From: Isoetes taiwanensis
Lineage: Eukaryota; Streptophyta; Lycopodiopsida; Isoetales; Isoetaceae
Assembly (NCBI GenBank): GCA_021234155.1
Contig: JAJEKV010000035.1
Span: forward strand, 2,170,001 to 2,234,000
Length of the DNA stretch: 64,000 nucleotides
Reading direction: 5' to 3'
Shown here: positions 45,571-55,902 of the stretch, in pieces
How the letters are laid out: each line of letters opens with the position of its first letter
Position numbering within the stretch: position 1 is the first letter of the stretch
The notes under the pieces: generated by a model
Told to the model about the DNA's origin: nothing
Database searches by the model: none
Seen by the model: only the letters and a program-made list of their open reading frames with translations
Program-made: the position numbers and the translations under genes

Positions 45571-46772
45571 CTACCTCTCCCTCCCTCTCTTTCTCTCTCT
45601 AGAGCTGGCACCTTCCCCATGTCGAACAAGGCCAGGAATTTGCGGGGCTACATCACCAGAGGGGAGAGGCCAAGCTCCAGGAGATGGACCCCAACAATGT
45701 TTTGAGGCAGCCTTTCCTGGAAGCGCTCCTCCGGGAGACCGTACGCTAACGCCCCCCTACGGAGCTCGGTTTTCCTATCAAACCGTTGAATCCTTTGTTT
45801 AAGGAACCTGCTTCACGCAGGTTCAAAAAATTCCAAGATCGGTCCGAGAGAACTTTTTAAACTGTGATGCACCCTGCGGGCTACCGTGTAGAAACCCAAG
45901 TGTTTTCTCGTTCGGGACGTACAAAGGCTCCAGAATGGCGATTTGAGTTCTCCATATCGTCCGGAGTCAAGTTACATGGTCAGTTTTAGCAACAAAAAAA
46001 CACGAACACTCTAGACGTCAATAATCCACAACCACCTTCTAGGTCAATTGACTACGAATGTGTTGGACATGAGCCACATTGGCGTTTCTTGGAGAAGGGG
46101 TAGTCTTCTGCCTATGAAGCTTGGTTCCCAGGGTAATGTCGATGTTCTAAGTACATTGGAAGAGCCAATTCACAGTTCTGGAGTGCGAAAGTTGTCCGTC
46201 CGTTGCCAGGGCCATAGGAAAAGGACATTTGGGACAAACTGCACCCGAAAGGTTTTAACGATCCATCTTCTAGTGTCAACACCATCTCTTTATGTGATGA
46301 GACTGTGCAAGATCCTGGTCAAATCTGACTACGATATGGCCTCCGAAATGTAAACCCTGTGTGTTGCTAGGTTCTTGAAGGGTTTACTTTTGGAGGTCGG
46401 GTATTGGTCGTTTGCACTTGAGACGTGCTCAAGAAGTTGCAGTTGAAGACATGAAGCAAGAGAAACTGACGGCGTGGGGTTTAGACATATTCTCCTCCCA
46501 GGGTGACAATTAGAAGTCACGAGCTGCTTTTGTAGTAGCAAGACATTGTTTGGGATTATTCTGGATGGCCGATAGATCCGAACCACGTTTTTTTCAGTTG
46601 CAATGGCAATGCTTGAATGTTTAAAGATTGTGCACTGAGATTATCCATAAAAATGACCACATTTCGGCCTCCAAACCGTAAACTCTGTGTGTTGCTAGAT
46701 TATTAAATGGTTTACGTTATGGAGGTCGAGTTTTGATCTTTTGCACTTGGGACATGGTCGAGAAGTTGCAGT
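45571..46772. other. GC-richer core between inverted minisatellite blocks
   Basis: A TC-rich patch (45570-45600) is followed by about 1.1 kb of moderately GC-rich DNA with no recognised gene. Two diverged copies of one ~110-bp sequence lie at 46340-46445 and 46675-46772 (gtgtgttgctag, ggaggtcg, gagaagttgcagttg-like). Plus frame 46048-46353 is open for 101 codons without a motif. It may be the internal part of an unidentified element. Confidence 0.35.
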
Positions 46773-47855
46773 TGGCATGTTTGAGCCACCTTGGCATGTT
46801 TGAGCCACCTTGGCATTTTGGAGTCGTCTTGGCATCTTAGAGCCTAGGTGGCACGTTGGAGCCTACGCGGCATGTTTGATCCATCTTGGCATGTTTGCGC
46901 CACCTTGGCATCTTAGAACCTAGGTGGCATATTGGAGCCCACATGGCATGTTTGAGCCACCTTGGCATATTAGAGCCTAGGTGGCATGTTGGAGCCCACG
47001 TGGTATGTTTGAACCAGGGTAAATTTTAACGGCCCTAAATGTTTTTCTATTCAAATTAAGGTTGGCTAAACCTATGAAAAACAAAAGTTTTTAGATTTTT
47101 TTCTTGGCGAAATTTGATAAAATAAAGCCCTTTAATTATCTTCCCACTTGGCTAAAATGTAAAATTTATATGCATGAAATTCTGATGTTGGCAAATTTTT
47201 CTTGGTCCCCAGCTAAAGTGCAACTATTTAACTTCAAACTTTGAGCACTGATTCGTACATGAATGACATTGATTCAATATGCTTCTTTTACAAAACGATA
47301 ACAAAGTTGTTCAAAGTACAATTCATAAGGAACAAACAATATCGTTTGAAGGAACATGCATGTTTACGTTGGGGCCAAATGCATCCAAATGGTGAATTTG
47401 GTGATAAAGCCCTTTAGGGTCAACAATTGCAAGAAGAGAGCACTACTATTTAAAGCTTAAAATGCACATCATATAACATTCTTCATAGCATTTAACCTAA
47501 ACAACTTATAGATACAAATTCAAAATATGATTGAGGTAGCTAATGGCAATTCCTAAATGAAAGAGGTCCCTGAATAGAATTGGCATGGCTATTTGAATTG
47601 ATCAGGGTTCTCCTAATCAACTTTAGAGAAGGCGATTCAGTACTCCATGCAGCAAACAATCCCGGCTAAACTCTAAGCATTCAGAATTTACCCCCTTTTG
47701 GAGTGGCTAAATTATGCTTTTTCTAAAAAAATTGCCTTTATAAACTTTAGCCATGAAATTTGACTAAAGGTTTAAAAAATCGCCATTTGGCGAATTTTAG
47801 CCACTCTTTATTACCCTGGTTTGAACCACTTTGGCATGTGGTTTGAGCCACTTCC
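46773..47855. repeat. Minisatellite block in inverted orientation, split by a MITE
   Basis: 46773-47006 reads gcatgtttgagccaccttgg and variants, the reverse complement of the 44905-45570 unit. It resumes at 47827-47855 after the hAT-type insertion. Confidence 0.85.
47015..47818. mobile_element. hAT-type MITE (804 bp) with 8-bp target-site duplication
   Basis: The ends are cagggtaa...ttaccctg, flanked by identical 8-bp direct repeats gtttgaac (47007-47014 and 47819-47826). An 8-bp duplication with CAGGG-type termini is diagnostic of the hAT superfamily. The interior is AT-rich and non-coding, with several ggctaaa/ttagcc motifs in both orientations near the ends, as expected for subterminal transposase-binding repeats. 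It inserted into the minisatellite after that array had formed. Confidence 0.85.
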
Positions 47856-49884
47856 TGCAAAGGTTAATTGCTGGAGCAGAGGCCAATCATATTATAAGCT
47901 CGAGTGTGGGTCGAGTGTGCAATGGATAGAAGTTGCAATTAGAGTCGGATCTGAGCTTCTGGCCATAGATTTGATGGCAAGTCTAATCAATGCCTTTTAG
48001 GAAGGTCATTTGTCCAATTTTATAGTTTCTTTACACTTTTTGTCGTACCTTTTACTACAGATATTTTCGATATCTCTTTCTTTTTTTTTAGCAGGTTTGC
48101 CTAACCCCCCTACAAGAATTACTAAAATTCTAGCCTATCCACCTGGCCTACCACATCATGCTTTTGTGATGTGTCTTTATCTTAACCATTAGGTCTACTA
48201 TTTTTAAATCCAATGATTCTAAGAAAATGAAAAACTTAAAAATTCAAACCCTCTTTCCACTTTCCTGTGGAAATAAGCAAACTCAAACTCTGGCAAACTT
48301 CGTAATGACGGATATGCCTGCCAAAACCACAGGAACTTGGAACAAAGGAAATGTATTGCAAAAGAGTGGATATGCCTGCCAAAACCACAGGAACTTGGCT
48401 GGCAGGCGACGCTGCACAATATGTATTACTTGCAAAATATCCATATCACTTTATGGATATGCCTTCTTTTTTACCTCTCCATCATAAATTCGACTAGTTT
48501 CTAAGACTAGTTGACTTCAACTTCTTGGTTCGTCCCTTTCGTTTAAATTTGTGGAGATGGTGCTGGGTCTTACCACAAAAGGGGGACGTTTTTGTGGCCT
48601 GTAATGAATGTGCTTTTCTGATTTGCCACTTATGTTACTAATATGAACTTAAGGATGGGAATGCATCATGCCACAATGCAAAACCAAATACAACAGACAC
48701 AAGATCTAGATCCCTATATCTTAGAGTACAACTTTGCTTTAGGAAATTCCTATGCTCAAATACAGCTCAAATTTGTGCAGGGAGCTTGCGAGTTCAAGAG
48801 ATGAATATGAAAACAACATTGATGATTTGGAAAGGAATTTGATGTCATTGTTGATGATCTAGATAAGTAGCAGCATCAGCACGCTTCAGGATCAATGTCT
48901 CATGGGCAAAGTCAGAAATGATGTTTTCAATCCGGTATCCTCATGCAGGAACAAAACTGTAAGGAACTCAAAAACCTTAGAAACAAACCAAAGGAATAAG
49001 AAATCGCAGAAGATGAACACTGGAAACTAAAACCGACCTCCCTTGTGCCGTCCTGGCCGCATCAATCCACCACTGCACATCATAAAAATAATGAATCTAA
49101 ACCTAGAGTTACCAGAATGATTGTTTTAAAACCAGAAGAAAGCATCAAGAGAGAGATACCGAATATGGAAAGAGTAGAAAGCTTAAAATGACATGCAGTT
49201 CTCGAGACAAAACATGACTATAATATCTTAGAAAGCATAAAGAAAATACAAAGGGGAAGGGTCTGCCGAGATGCCTTATGAAGGCCATTGGAACTTAACT
49301 CCTGTCTCTGGATGAATATGCAAGGCAACGATCATGGGCGGTCGATCCTTGCAGTAAGCAGCCCTGCGCTACTCTCTTATCCTGCGCTACTAGTGGATTG
49401 GATTTGGGACTGGATGCAGAAGCCGAAGGAGCAAGCCCTGTTTATTTGAGGTAATGGGCGAGCATGGGAGATGAACCCCTTTAACCGGCAGGCTAAGTTT
49501 TATCGATCCACATCTGGTTTATCTCATCCCTAGCCTCCAAAAATTGAACTAGAAAATTGACGCAGTTGAGCTTATCAGGTTCATAGATCCATGTTCTCGG
49601 GGCTGGAATGGATGCTGGCGATGGCTTGGATTAAAAAGCATGTCAGTTAAGACATTGATATCTGACGTTCGACTAATGCGTTGATTTTTTTACTTTTTAT
49701 CTGCACGTAATTTAGGTGTATTTATTTAAACCCCACCCCTTATATTGGTCATTTCCTTCTTTTTATTACTAGAAATAGAGCCCAGCATTGCTGGACATAG
49801 CTAGGAACTATAAATGATACACTCTGGAGCAAATCGTTAAATTAATTTACGTCTTAAAGTCACACAATTAAGAGGATTTGGCCA
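47856..49884. other. Intergenic DNA, no gene supported
   Basis: A small duplication of ggatatgcctgccaaaacca onward lies at 48310-48340 and 48368-48398. Near 48780-48870 a short plus frame reads ELASSRDEYENNIDDLERN, which looks protein-like, but it is brief and ends in stops. No other signal was found. Confidence 0.4.
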
Positions 49885-51550
49885 CATTTTCACTTTTCAT
49901 TTCTTATTTCTTATTTCTTTTTCTTTTCCATGATTTTATATTTTATTTTTTTATTTTTTCCTTTTTCCTTTTCCATCATTTACCTTTTTTCCTTTTCCAC
50001 TATTCTAATGCTACCATCTTCCTTCTCCCTTTTTCGGTTTTCCCCTTCAATGTTTTTATTTTTCTAATTTCACATTCTCTTTTCTCTCATTTTTGTATGC
50101 TCTTAAGATCCTTTTCCCTCTTTCACCCCTTCTCCACCCCTTTTTCCTTCTTTTCTCCTTTTTTTCTCCTTTTTTTATTTTTCCATTCCGTGTTTTTCCT
50201 TTTTTCTATTTTTCTCTTCTTTTTTGTTCCCCTCCCCTTTTCCTTTTCTTGCCTCCCCTCTCCTCCCCTTCCTTTCATTTCACTTCCTTTTCCCTTTCTC
50301 TTTCCCCTTCCCCTTTCATTTTTTGATGGCCTTTCTCCTTCCCCTCTCCTCCTTCCACTTTTTCCCGTACCATTTTTTCCTTCCATTTCCCCCTCTTCCT
50401 CTGCCTTTTTTTTTCCTTTTTCCCTTTTCTCTTTCCCTTTTTCCATATCCCTTTTCCCCACCTTTTTTTCTTCTCCTTTTTTCCGGTGCCTTTTTTTCCC
50501 TTCCCTTTATTTTTGTGTCTTTTTTCCTTCCCTTTCCCCCTCCTTTGTTTTTTCCCTTTCCTTTTTTTCGTACCTTCCCTTTTCTCCTTTCCTCGCACTT
50601 TTCCTCTTCCTTTTTTTTACCTTCTCTTTTCCCCCATTTTCTCTTCCAGTTTTCTCTATGCCCTTTTTTTTCCTTCCTCACTTCCCCCTCCCATTTTCGT
50701 TTCCCTTTCGCTTTCCCTTTTTCCCTCCCTTTTCTCTTCCCCTTTTTTGTGTCTTTTTTTCCTTCCTTTTTTCTTCGTTTCCCACCTTTTTCCTCTTCCC
50801 CTTTTCCAGTGTCCCTTTTCGCTCCCTCGTCCTCCCCCTTTCTTTTTCCCACCCTTTTTTTCTTTTCCTTTTTTCCATTGCCCTTTTCCCTTCCCTTTAT
50901 TTTTGTGCCTTTTTCCTTCCCTTTCCCCCTTCTTTGTTCTTTTCCCTTTCCTTTTTTTCGTACGTTCCCTTTTTCTTTCTTTTTTCCATTCTGTTTTCTC
51001 CCCATTCCCTCTTCTAGTTTTTTTTATGCCCTTTCCTTCCCTTTCTCGATTCCCTCTACCTTTTTCTTTTCCCTTTCGGTTTCCCTTCTCCCGTCCCTTT
51101 TTCTCTTCCCCTTTTCTCGCATCCTTTTTTCTCCTCCCCCCCATTTTCCTCTTCCCCTTTCCCAGTGTTCCTTTTCGCTCCATCGTCCTCCCCTTTCTTT
51201 TCCCTTTCCTCCCCCTCCCCTTCTCCTCTTCCCCTTTCCCAGTGTTCCTTTTCGCTCCCTCGTCCTCCCCTTTCTTTGCCCTTTCCTTTTTCATTTTCCT
51301 TTCATTTTTCCTTTTCCTTTTCCTTTTCCTTTTCCTTTTCCTTTTCCCTTCCCTTTTACTTCTGTCCTCACCCTTTCCCTCTTCTCCTTTTTATAGTGTC
51401 GTTTTTTCCTTCCTTTTCTCCCTTTCTTTTCCTTTCCCTTTTTTCGTGCTCTTTTCCGTTTTTCTTTTCCGCTTTCCTTCTTTTCCTTTTACCCGTGCTT
51501 TTTTACCTTTCACTTTGCCCTTTTCTCCTCCCTTTTCCCTTTCCTCTAGA
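49885..51550. repeat. Polypyrimidine tract of about 1.7 kb
   Basis: The plus strand is almost entirely T and C (ttttcc, ccttttccc and variants), with isolated G or A. It contains higher-order repetition: the phrase cttccctttatttttgtg at about 50500 recurs at about 50893, each followed by nearly the same 90 bp ending in tttttcgtac. Pure ttttcc hexamers run at about 51300-51350. Long Phe/Leu/Ser/Pro frames on plus and Lys/Glu/Arg/Gly frames on minus are artefacts. Such tracts can adopt triplex (H-DNA) structure; that is inference. Confidence 0.9.
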
Positions 51551-52552
51551 GAGATTAGAGCATGGCCAATCACGGTGGTGGAAAGTCGTGCGATATATCT
51601 CGACCTTTGGATGCAATCAGATGATCTCAACAATCCAAATTAGGGTTTGCTTCATGACATACGCTAAAACCTTATAATATAAAGATGCGGTTCTAGATAT
51701 GCTGGCATATATAGGAATGTATGGTGGCATGGCCCCGCCAGTCGCGGGACCCCACCGGTCCACACCGGGATGTGGGACCAAGGGCCACGCCACCACAACA
51801 TGGAAATGGAGAGCAAATTTGCCCCCCATTTTTTTTCAGCGGAGGTTCGGCGATGGCGGTGGGCGGCCATGATGTTGGGCGCTGGTGGCGTTGGGCAAAA
51901 GTTTATGATGGCTATGGTGCTCACGATGATGGTGTTTTGTAGCCCTTTGCCATTTTTCCGTGAAGGCGGAGCTGCGGCTATGGCACTTTCCCTGTTGATC
52001 CCCTGTTTTCTTTTAAGTTTTTCCATCTGATCCCTGTTTTCCCTAAGTTTTTGCGTGTTAATCCCTATTTTTGCCTATGTTTTTCCCTGTTGATTCTGTT
52101 TTTCCCTATCTATGGCAACCATGCATTCTTGCTTGCCCGCTTGCCAATCCGGATTGCATGCAAGTTTCAAAAAATAAGGAGTTTTATTGCGGCAAGATCT
52201 TTACTCAGATGCCAGAGCATGTTGCTTGGATAGGCCCTTCTGTGAAAAAAAAATCGTGGCTACAAAAGTCGTGGTACGAGTCATCTCTTTATTTTCAGCT
52301 TGTTTCTACCTCAAGATGTCTTGATGCTATAATTGCTTGCATGCAGGTCTTCGACCTTCCAGATCTTTTACTTGCGTACAGTGGTGCCATGTCTCACTTT
52401 GAGATGACTTTATAGAGCAAATCGGCTTCTAGTTTTACTTTAGGCTAGCTGGGCATTAAAGCCGCCAGCTCTTTGGTTTTTTAAGCCCCAATTGAGGCTT
52501 CCCACTTTGCTCACAAATGGTGGAAAAGAGAGCTTTTGCAACCGATTTTGCA
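51551..52552. other. Intergenic DNA, no gene supported
   Basis: A GC-rich stretch at 51720-51930 is open in several frames without a motif. A diverged ~34-bp tandem (gtttttccctgttgat and similar) occupies about 51985-52110. A plus frame to 52415 is open for 114 codons but unrecognised. Confidence 0.35.
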
Positions 52553-52655
52553 AGTGATGCCTAAGATTTGTGCACTTTGGTCAGGGGTTCGAACCCCTGC
52601 TTTAGATGTCATTTCTTGATGGGAGTTGCTAGGGGTTATATTAATGATGACCCCC

Positions 52656-52975
52656 GACGTAGCAGAACTTTCTGTTGATACATGTCCACTATGGTCCATT
52701 CGGCGCAACCCGATATGGATAGGATATGAAGGTGTCTATTAGACTTGACTGTCTGGTGACTTCCTTACTATGGACCTTAAACAAAAAGAATAAAAAATAC
52801 TTTTGGAGAATACTTTAAATACTGTGGTCCAAATTTTTTATTCTTTTTGTTTAAGGTCCATAGTAAGGAAGTCACCAGACAGTCAAGTCTAATAGACACC
52901 TTCATATCCTATCCATATCGGGTTGCGCCGAATGGACCATAGTGGACATGTATCAACAGAAAGTTCTGCTACGTC
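52656..52975. mobile_element. Foldback element, copy A (143-bp arms, 34-bp loop)
   Basis: Arms 52656-52798 and 52833-52975 are near-perfect reverse complements (outer end gacgtagcagaactttctgt, inner end agaataaaaaat), enclosing a 34-bp loop at 52799-52832. There is no coding capacity. The structure is that of a foldback/MITE-like element. The loop orientation is opposite to copy B at 60150-60470. Confidence 0.9.
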
Positions 52976-53584
52976 ATCTATATTTCAATGCAAAGTAGTA
53001 GCACGTAAACAAATGTGCAGAAGCTATAATCTACTAAAATGTTGCATCATGTGGTAGCTTTAAATCTTTTAATGAAATTTGCATATCTCGAAACCGTCAT
53101 ACATTCCATGAATGTCTTTAACGCATCATGAGATAAATGTCTCTAATGCACCATGATAAGGTGAGAGTTTGTTAATTGGTAAACTGCATAGCTTACACAT
53201 TCATATTTAAGGAGGTTACGTAAATCTGATAAAATTCCTATGCTTTCACTTTTATTGTGGCGTGGAGAAAGGTCGTCGCGATAAATTTCTTGTAGTATTA
53301 ACTCATTATGCTCAACTTTCTTGCTGTTTTGTTCTGTAGTACAGTAGATTTCTTGCAGTGGATTCCATTAAGATTTCTTGCAGTAAATCTGACCCCTCTA
53401 AATAAGTATTCCAATTAGATTTTCTTGCAGTAGATTTCGCAACTGCAACTTGGGCCTTTTCCTTGCCAATGTTTGTGTCGAGGATGCCTAAGTATGTCTA
53501 TAGTGGAGGTAACTCTGTATATCGACATGAGATACTATGTGATGAGCATAAAACTGATTAAGATGGTGCTGGTGGTATTACCAT

Positions 53585-54690
53585 TTGAAAAATGGTCAAG
53601 AATGTAGCAATAAGATACAAAAGCAGATTGAACACAATTTGGGCGTGCATGGCTATGGATGTAGCAGCCCCATTAGCTCTGTTTCCCAGCAACTGAAGGT
53701 ACATTCATGTGTGGTGGAACGTCTTCCTCTGTTTTGCGCAAAGGCAAAGATGTTGGATTCGAAGATAAGAATTTGGCTGCATCAATTTTCTTATTGAGCA
53801 GAAAATTGGTAAGCATTCGGAGACTTAACTTCAATTTGCTGAGCTAAAAGAGATATATTCTCTATGCAGGTTCAGGCATGGATGGCTGTTTGTATTCTAG
53901 ACAAGTTGGGAAGAGTCTAGAAAAGGCAACCAAATCTGCATGTTTATTAGCAAATAAGGGATGTTGTCAAGTGAATTAGTATAACCAAATAGTGCTTTCT
54001 TTCTGTATTTTTTCTTATTCAAGAAAGAAAATGTTGTTATAGACTGGGTTCTTTTCTTATTTGTGCTCATAAACATTCTAATAATTGTTACAGCATTGGT
54101 AACAAGGGCCATTTTAGTAGCCAATAAAAAGAAGCCTGCAGAGAACAGTATTAAATGGTGATCTAGTGCCCCCTACATATCGCCAAAAAAGAGGATGAAG
54201 TAAAAAGGACTGAAAACATGGTAGGTGACGTAAAGTTGGCTTACATCTTCAGCAGCTAGCAGGGAGCAGAGCATTAGCAAATATTTTCGAAAGCAAGGAC
54301 TTACAGACAAAATCTTGCAATCAAGCCTAGACATTGCAAAGGTGATGAACCTGACACAAGATTTATCAGGGGATACCTTAGAAAGTGGCATAGAATTTCT
54401 GTCAAAACATTTGACAGCCATGTTAGATACACTGCAAAATCATGCAGCACAAAACCGCAGATTGAGTTTGTTATCAGAGAAGCAAACAGAAGAGCTTGCT
54501 GCCATGGCTTGAAGTACAAGATGTGGATACAGCCTTGAGATCAAGTGAGGGGCTTATATTGCAACTGAAGGCCGAACTTGAGTCAAGGGAGCAAGTTCCT
54601 GCTCCTCCCAAGTTCCAGTTTTGTGGTTTCTGCTGTGGCAGCATCTGCCACAACTTTGGCTGCTCTTGGACTTGTGGCTATGTTACATAG
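53585..54690 (+). pseudogene. Unrecognised gene relic with C-terminal membrane segment (copy A)
   Basis: The clearest part is 54315-54512, SSLDIAKVMNLTQDLSGDTL then ESGIEFLSKHLTAMLDTLQN and LSLLSEKQTEELAAM, followed one frame away by VQDVDTALRSSEGLILQLKA with ELESREQ. A third frame then gives SSFVVSAVAASATTLAALGL and VAMLHRNGKK before a stop, which reads as a tail-end membrane span. The same series with the same breaks is present in copy B, so decay or splicing predates the duplication. I do not recognise the family. An upstream piece (53585-53797) may be an earlier exon. Confidence 0.4.
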
Positions 54691-55259
54691 AAATGGGAAA
54701 AAATAATGTCTTTTCACACAATCTCTGCTGGAATGTTAAGATTTTTTGTCAAAGAATATATTCTTCCAAAGGTATATATTCTGTCTTATTTGCATTTGAA
54801 AGCTCAGATTTTTTTACCCTGCTGCAGTTCTCAGGTGTCATTGTTTTCCATTAGAATAATCAAAGTACTGTGGATTCTGCCAATAGATTAAAGCTGGTAA
54901 CGAGGCTAACATATTTATCATTCTATTATCAGTCTGAGTACCAAAGAATAAAACGTCTTTTTTGTGTAACGGATCGCTGATGCCAAGAAGTTGTTCACGT
55001 CTAGAAATTAAAAGGAGGATACCCGAATAGGATGGGGCAAGCTATCACTAATTTTAGAGTATGATTTGATGGGCTGGGTTGGTTTTGACAATTTGGTATC
55101 AAGGATGTAAGATGTTGCTAATATTTGGGAAATCAAGTTGCTATTGGAGGAGTTTTAGTGGTGATTCAAAGGTTCTCTAGCAAATATTAATGAACAATGC
55201 TAATTGAATGAGCTTATAGATATGCCCCACATTGATTTGATATTTGAAGCATTCATTAG

Positions 55260-55469
55260 ATGAACAACTCAAGGATTGGAGATTTAGCCATGGAGTTTAA
55301 GGCTTTTGGATTGCCAATGCTCGAGAGCAAGCATCCCCGAGAGGGAGGAATAACTGAGGCATATGGAGACATAGGGCTCACTAAGGATGAGATTTTTTGG
55401 TTACAATACGAAGTTAGCTTAACATGTTTGGGTACTGTCAGAAATCAAGGAATTAGGACCACGAGTTAG
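55260..55469 (+). other. Short open frame conserved between the duplicates
   Basis: A 69-codon frame, MNNSRIGDLAMEFKAFGLPM onward, is identical at 63359-63568. No motif is recognised. Its conservation simply reflects the recent duplication. Confidence 0.25.
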
Positions 55470-55674
55470 GAATATGTATATTATGGGAACTTCATTAATA
55501 TTTGCAAGAAATGTTCTCAGTAGGTTGATATTTATAGAAAGCTTGCATCATAAGATAATTTTATTGTAGTTATTTAGATAGATTAAACTTGTTGAAGTAA
55601 ACTAATGTTGAGTTGCTCCTTGAGTCATTTCCTTCTTCTTTACTTTCTTGAGTCATTTCCTTCTTCTTTCTGAA

Positions 55675-55818
55675 GGCACATGGCAATGGAAGTACTGGTT
55701 ACGTAGTGCTAAAAAATCGTGGTGAAGCATACTGGTATTGGATTGGTATTGGAGCTCTTCTTGAATTTGTTCACATGTTCAATGTGCTTTTCACATTGGC
55801 CTTAGCTTACTCAATCGT
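55675..55818 (+). pseudogene. ABCG/PDR transporter exon (copy A)
   Basis: After an acceptor (tttctgaag) the frame reads TGYVVLKNRGEAYWYWIGIG then ALLEFVHMFNVLFTLALAYS, ending at a GTATGT donor. The YWYWIGIGALL-F---FN-LFTLALAY pattern is a hallmark of the membrane domain joining the two halves of plant PDR-type ABCG full-size transporters. Only this exon is found; no nucleotide-binding domain lies nearby. It is therefore a captured or stranded exon. Confidence 0.75.
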
Positions 55819-55902
55819 ATGTTGTTGCACCTTATAATACTTTTGGTTCATACTTTCACATTTATCCTTAATAGTGGGAATCTCATGGTTGTCGACCACA
55901 AC

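Larger units (their letters stand above)
52553..55902. repeat. Segmental duplication, copy A
   Basis: Matches 60047-64000 nearly base for base, apart from a ~25-bp versus ~614-bp replacement at 53290 / 60788 and scattered small changes. It starts inside a SINE-like sequence and includes a foldback element, a gene-derived relic and an ABCG exon. The match still runs at the window end, so copy B extends past 64000. Confidence 0.9.

Noticed and set aside
45640-46020. rRNA-like impression from GC-rich sequence with cgcaggttc hairpin and gacgtacaaagg
   Set aside because: No stretch corresponds to a conserved rRNA core that I can recognise, and its setting is between minisatellite blocks.
49878-51643. 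Open frames of 380-390 codons on plus and 200-230 codons on minus
   Set aside because: They lie in the polypyrimidine tract. The products are Phe/Leu/Ser/Pro or Lys/Glu/Arg/Gly monotony created by base composition, overlap in all frames and have no domain.
52553-52610. tRNA gene suggested by ggggttcgaacccctgc
   Set aside because: Only the T-arm/B-box is present. No acceptor stem, anticodon arm or proper A-box can be folded; copy B shows that it is part of a SINE-like sequence.
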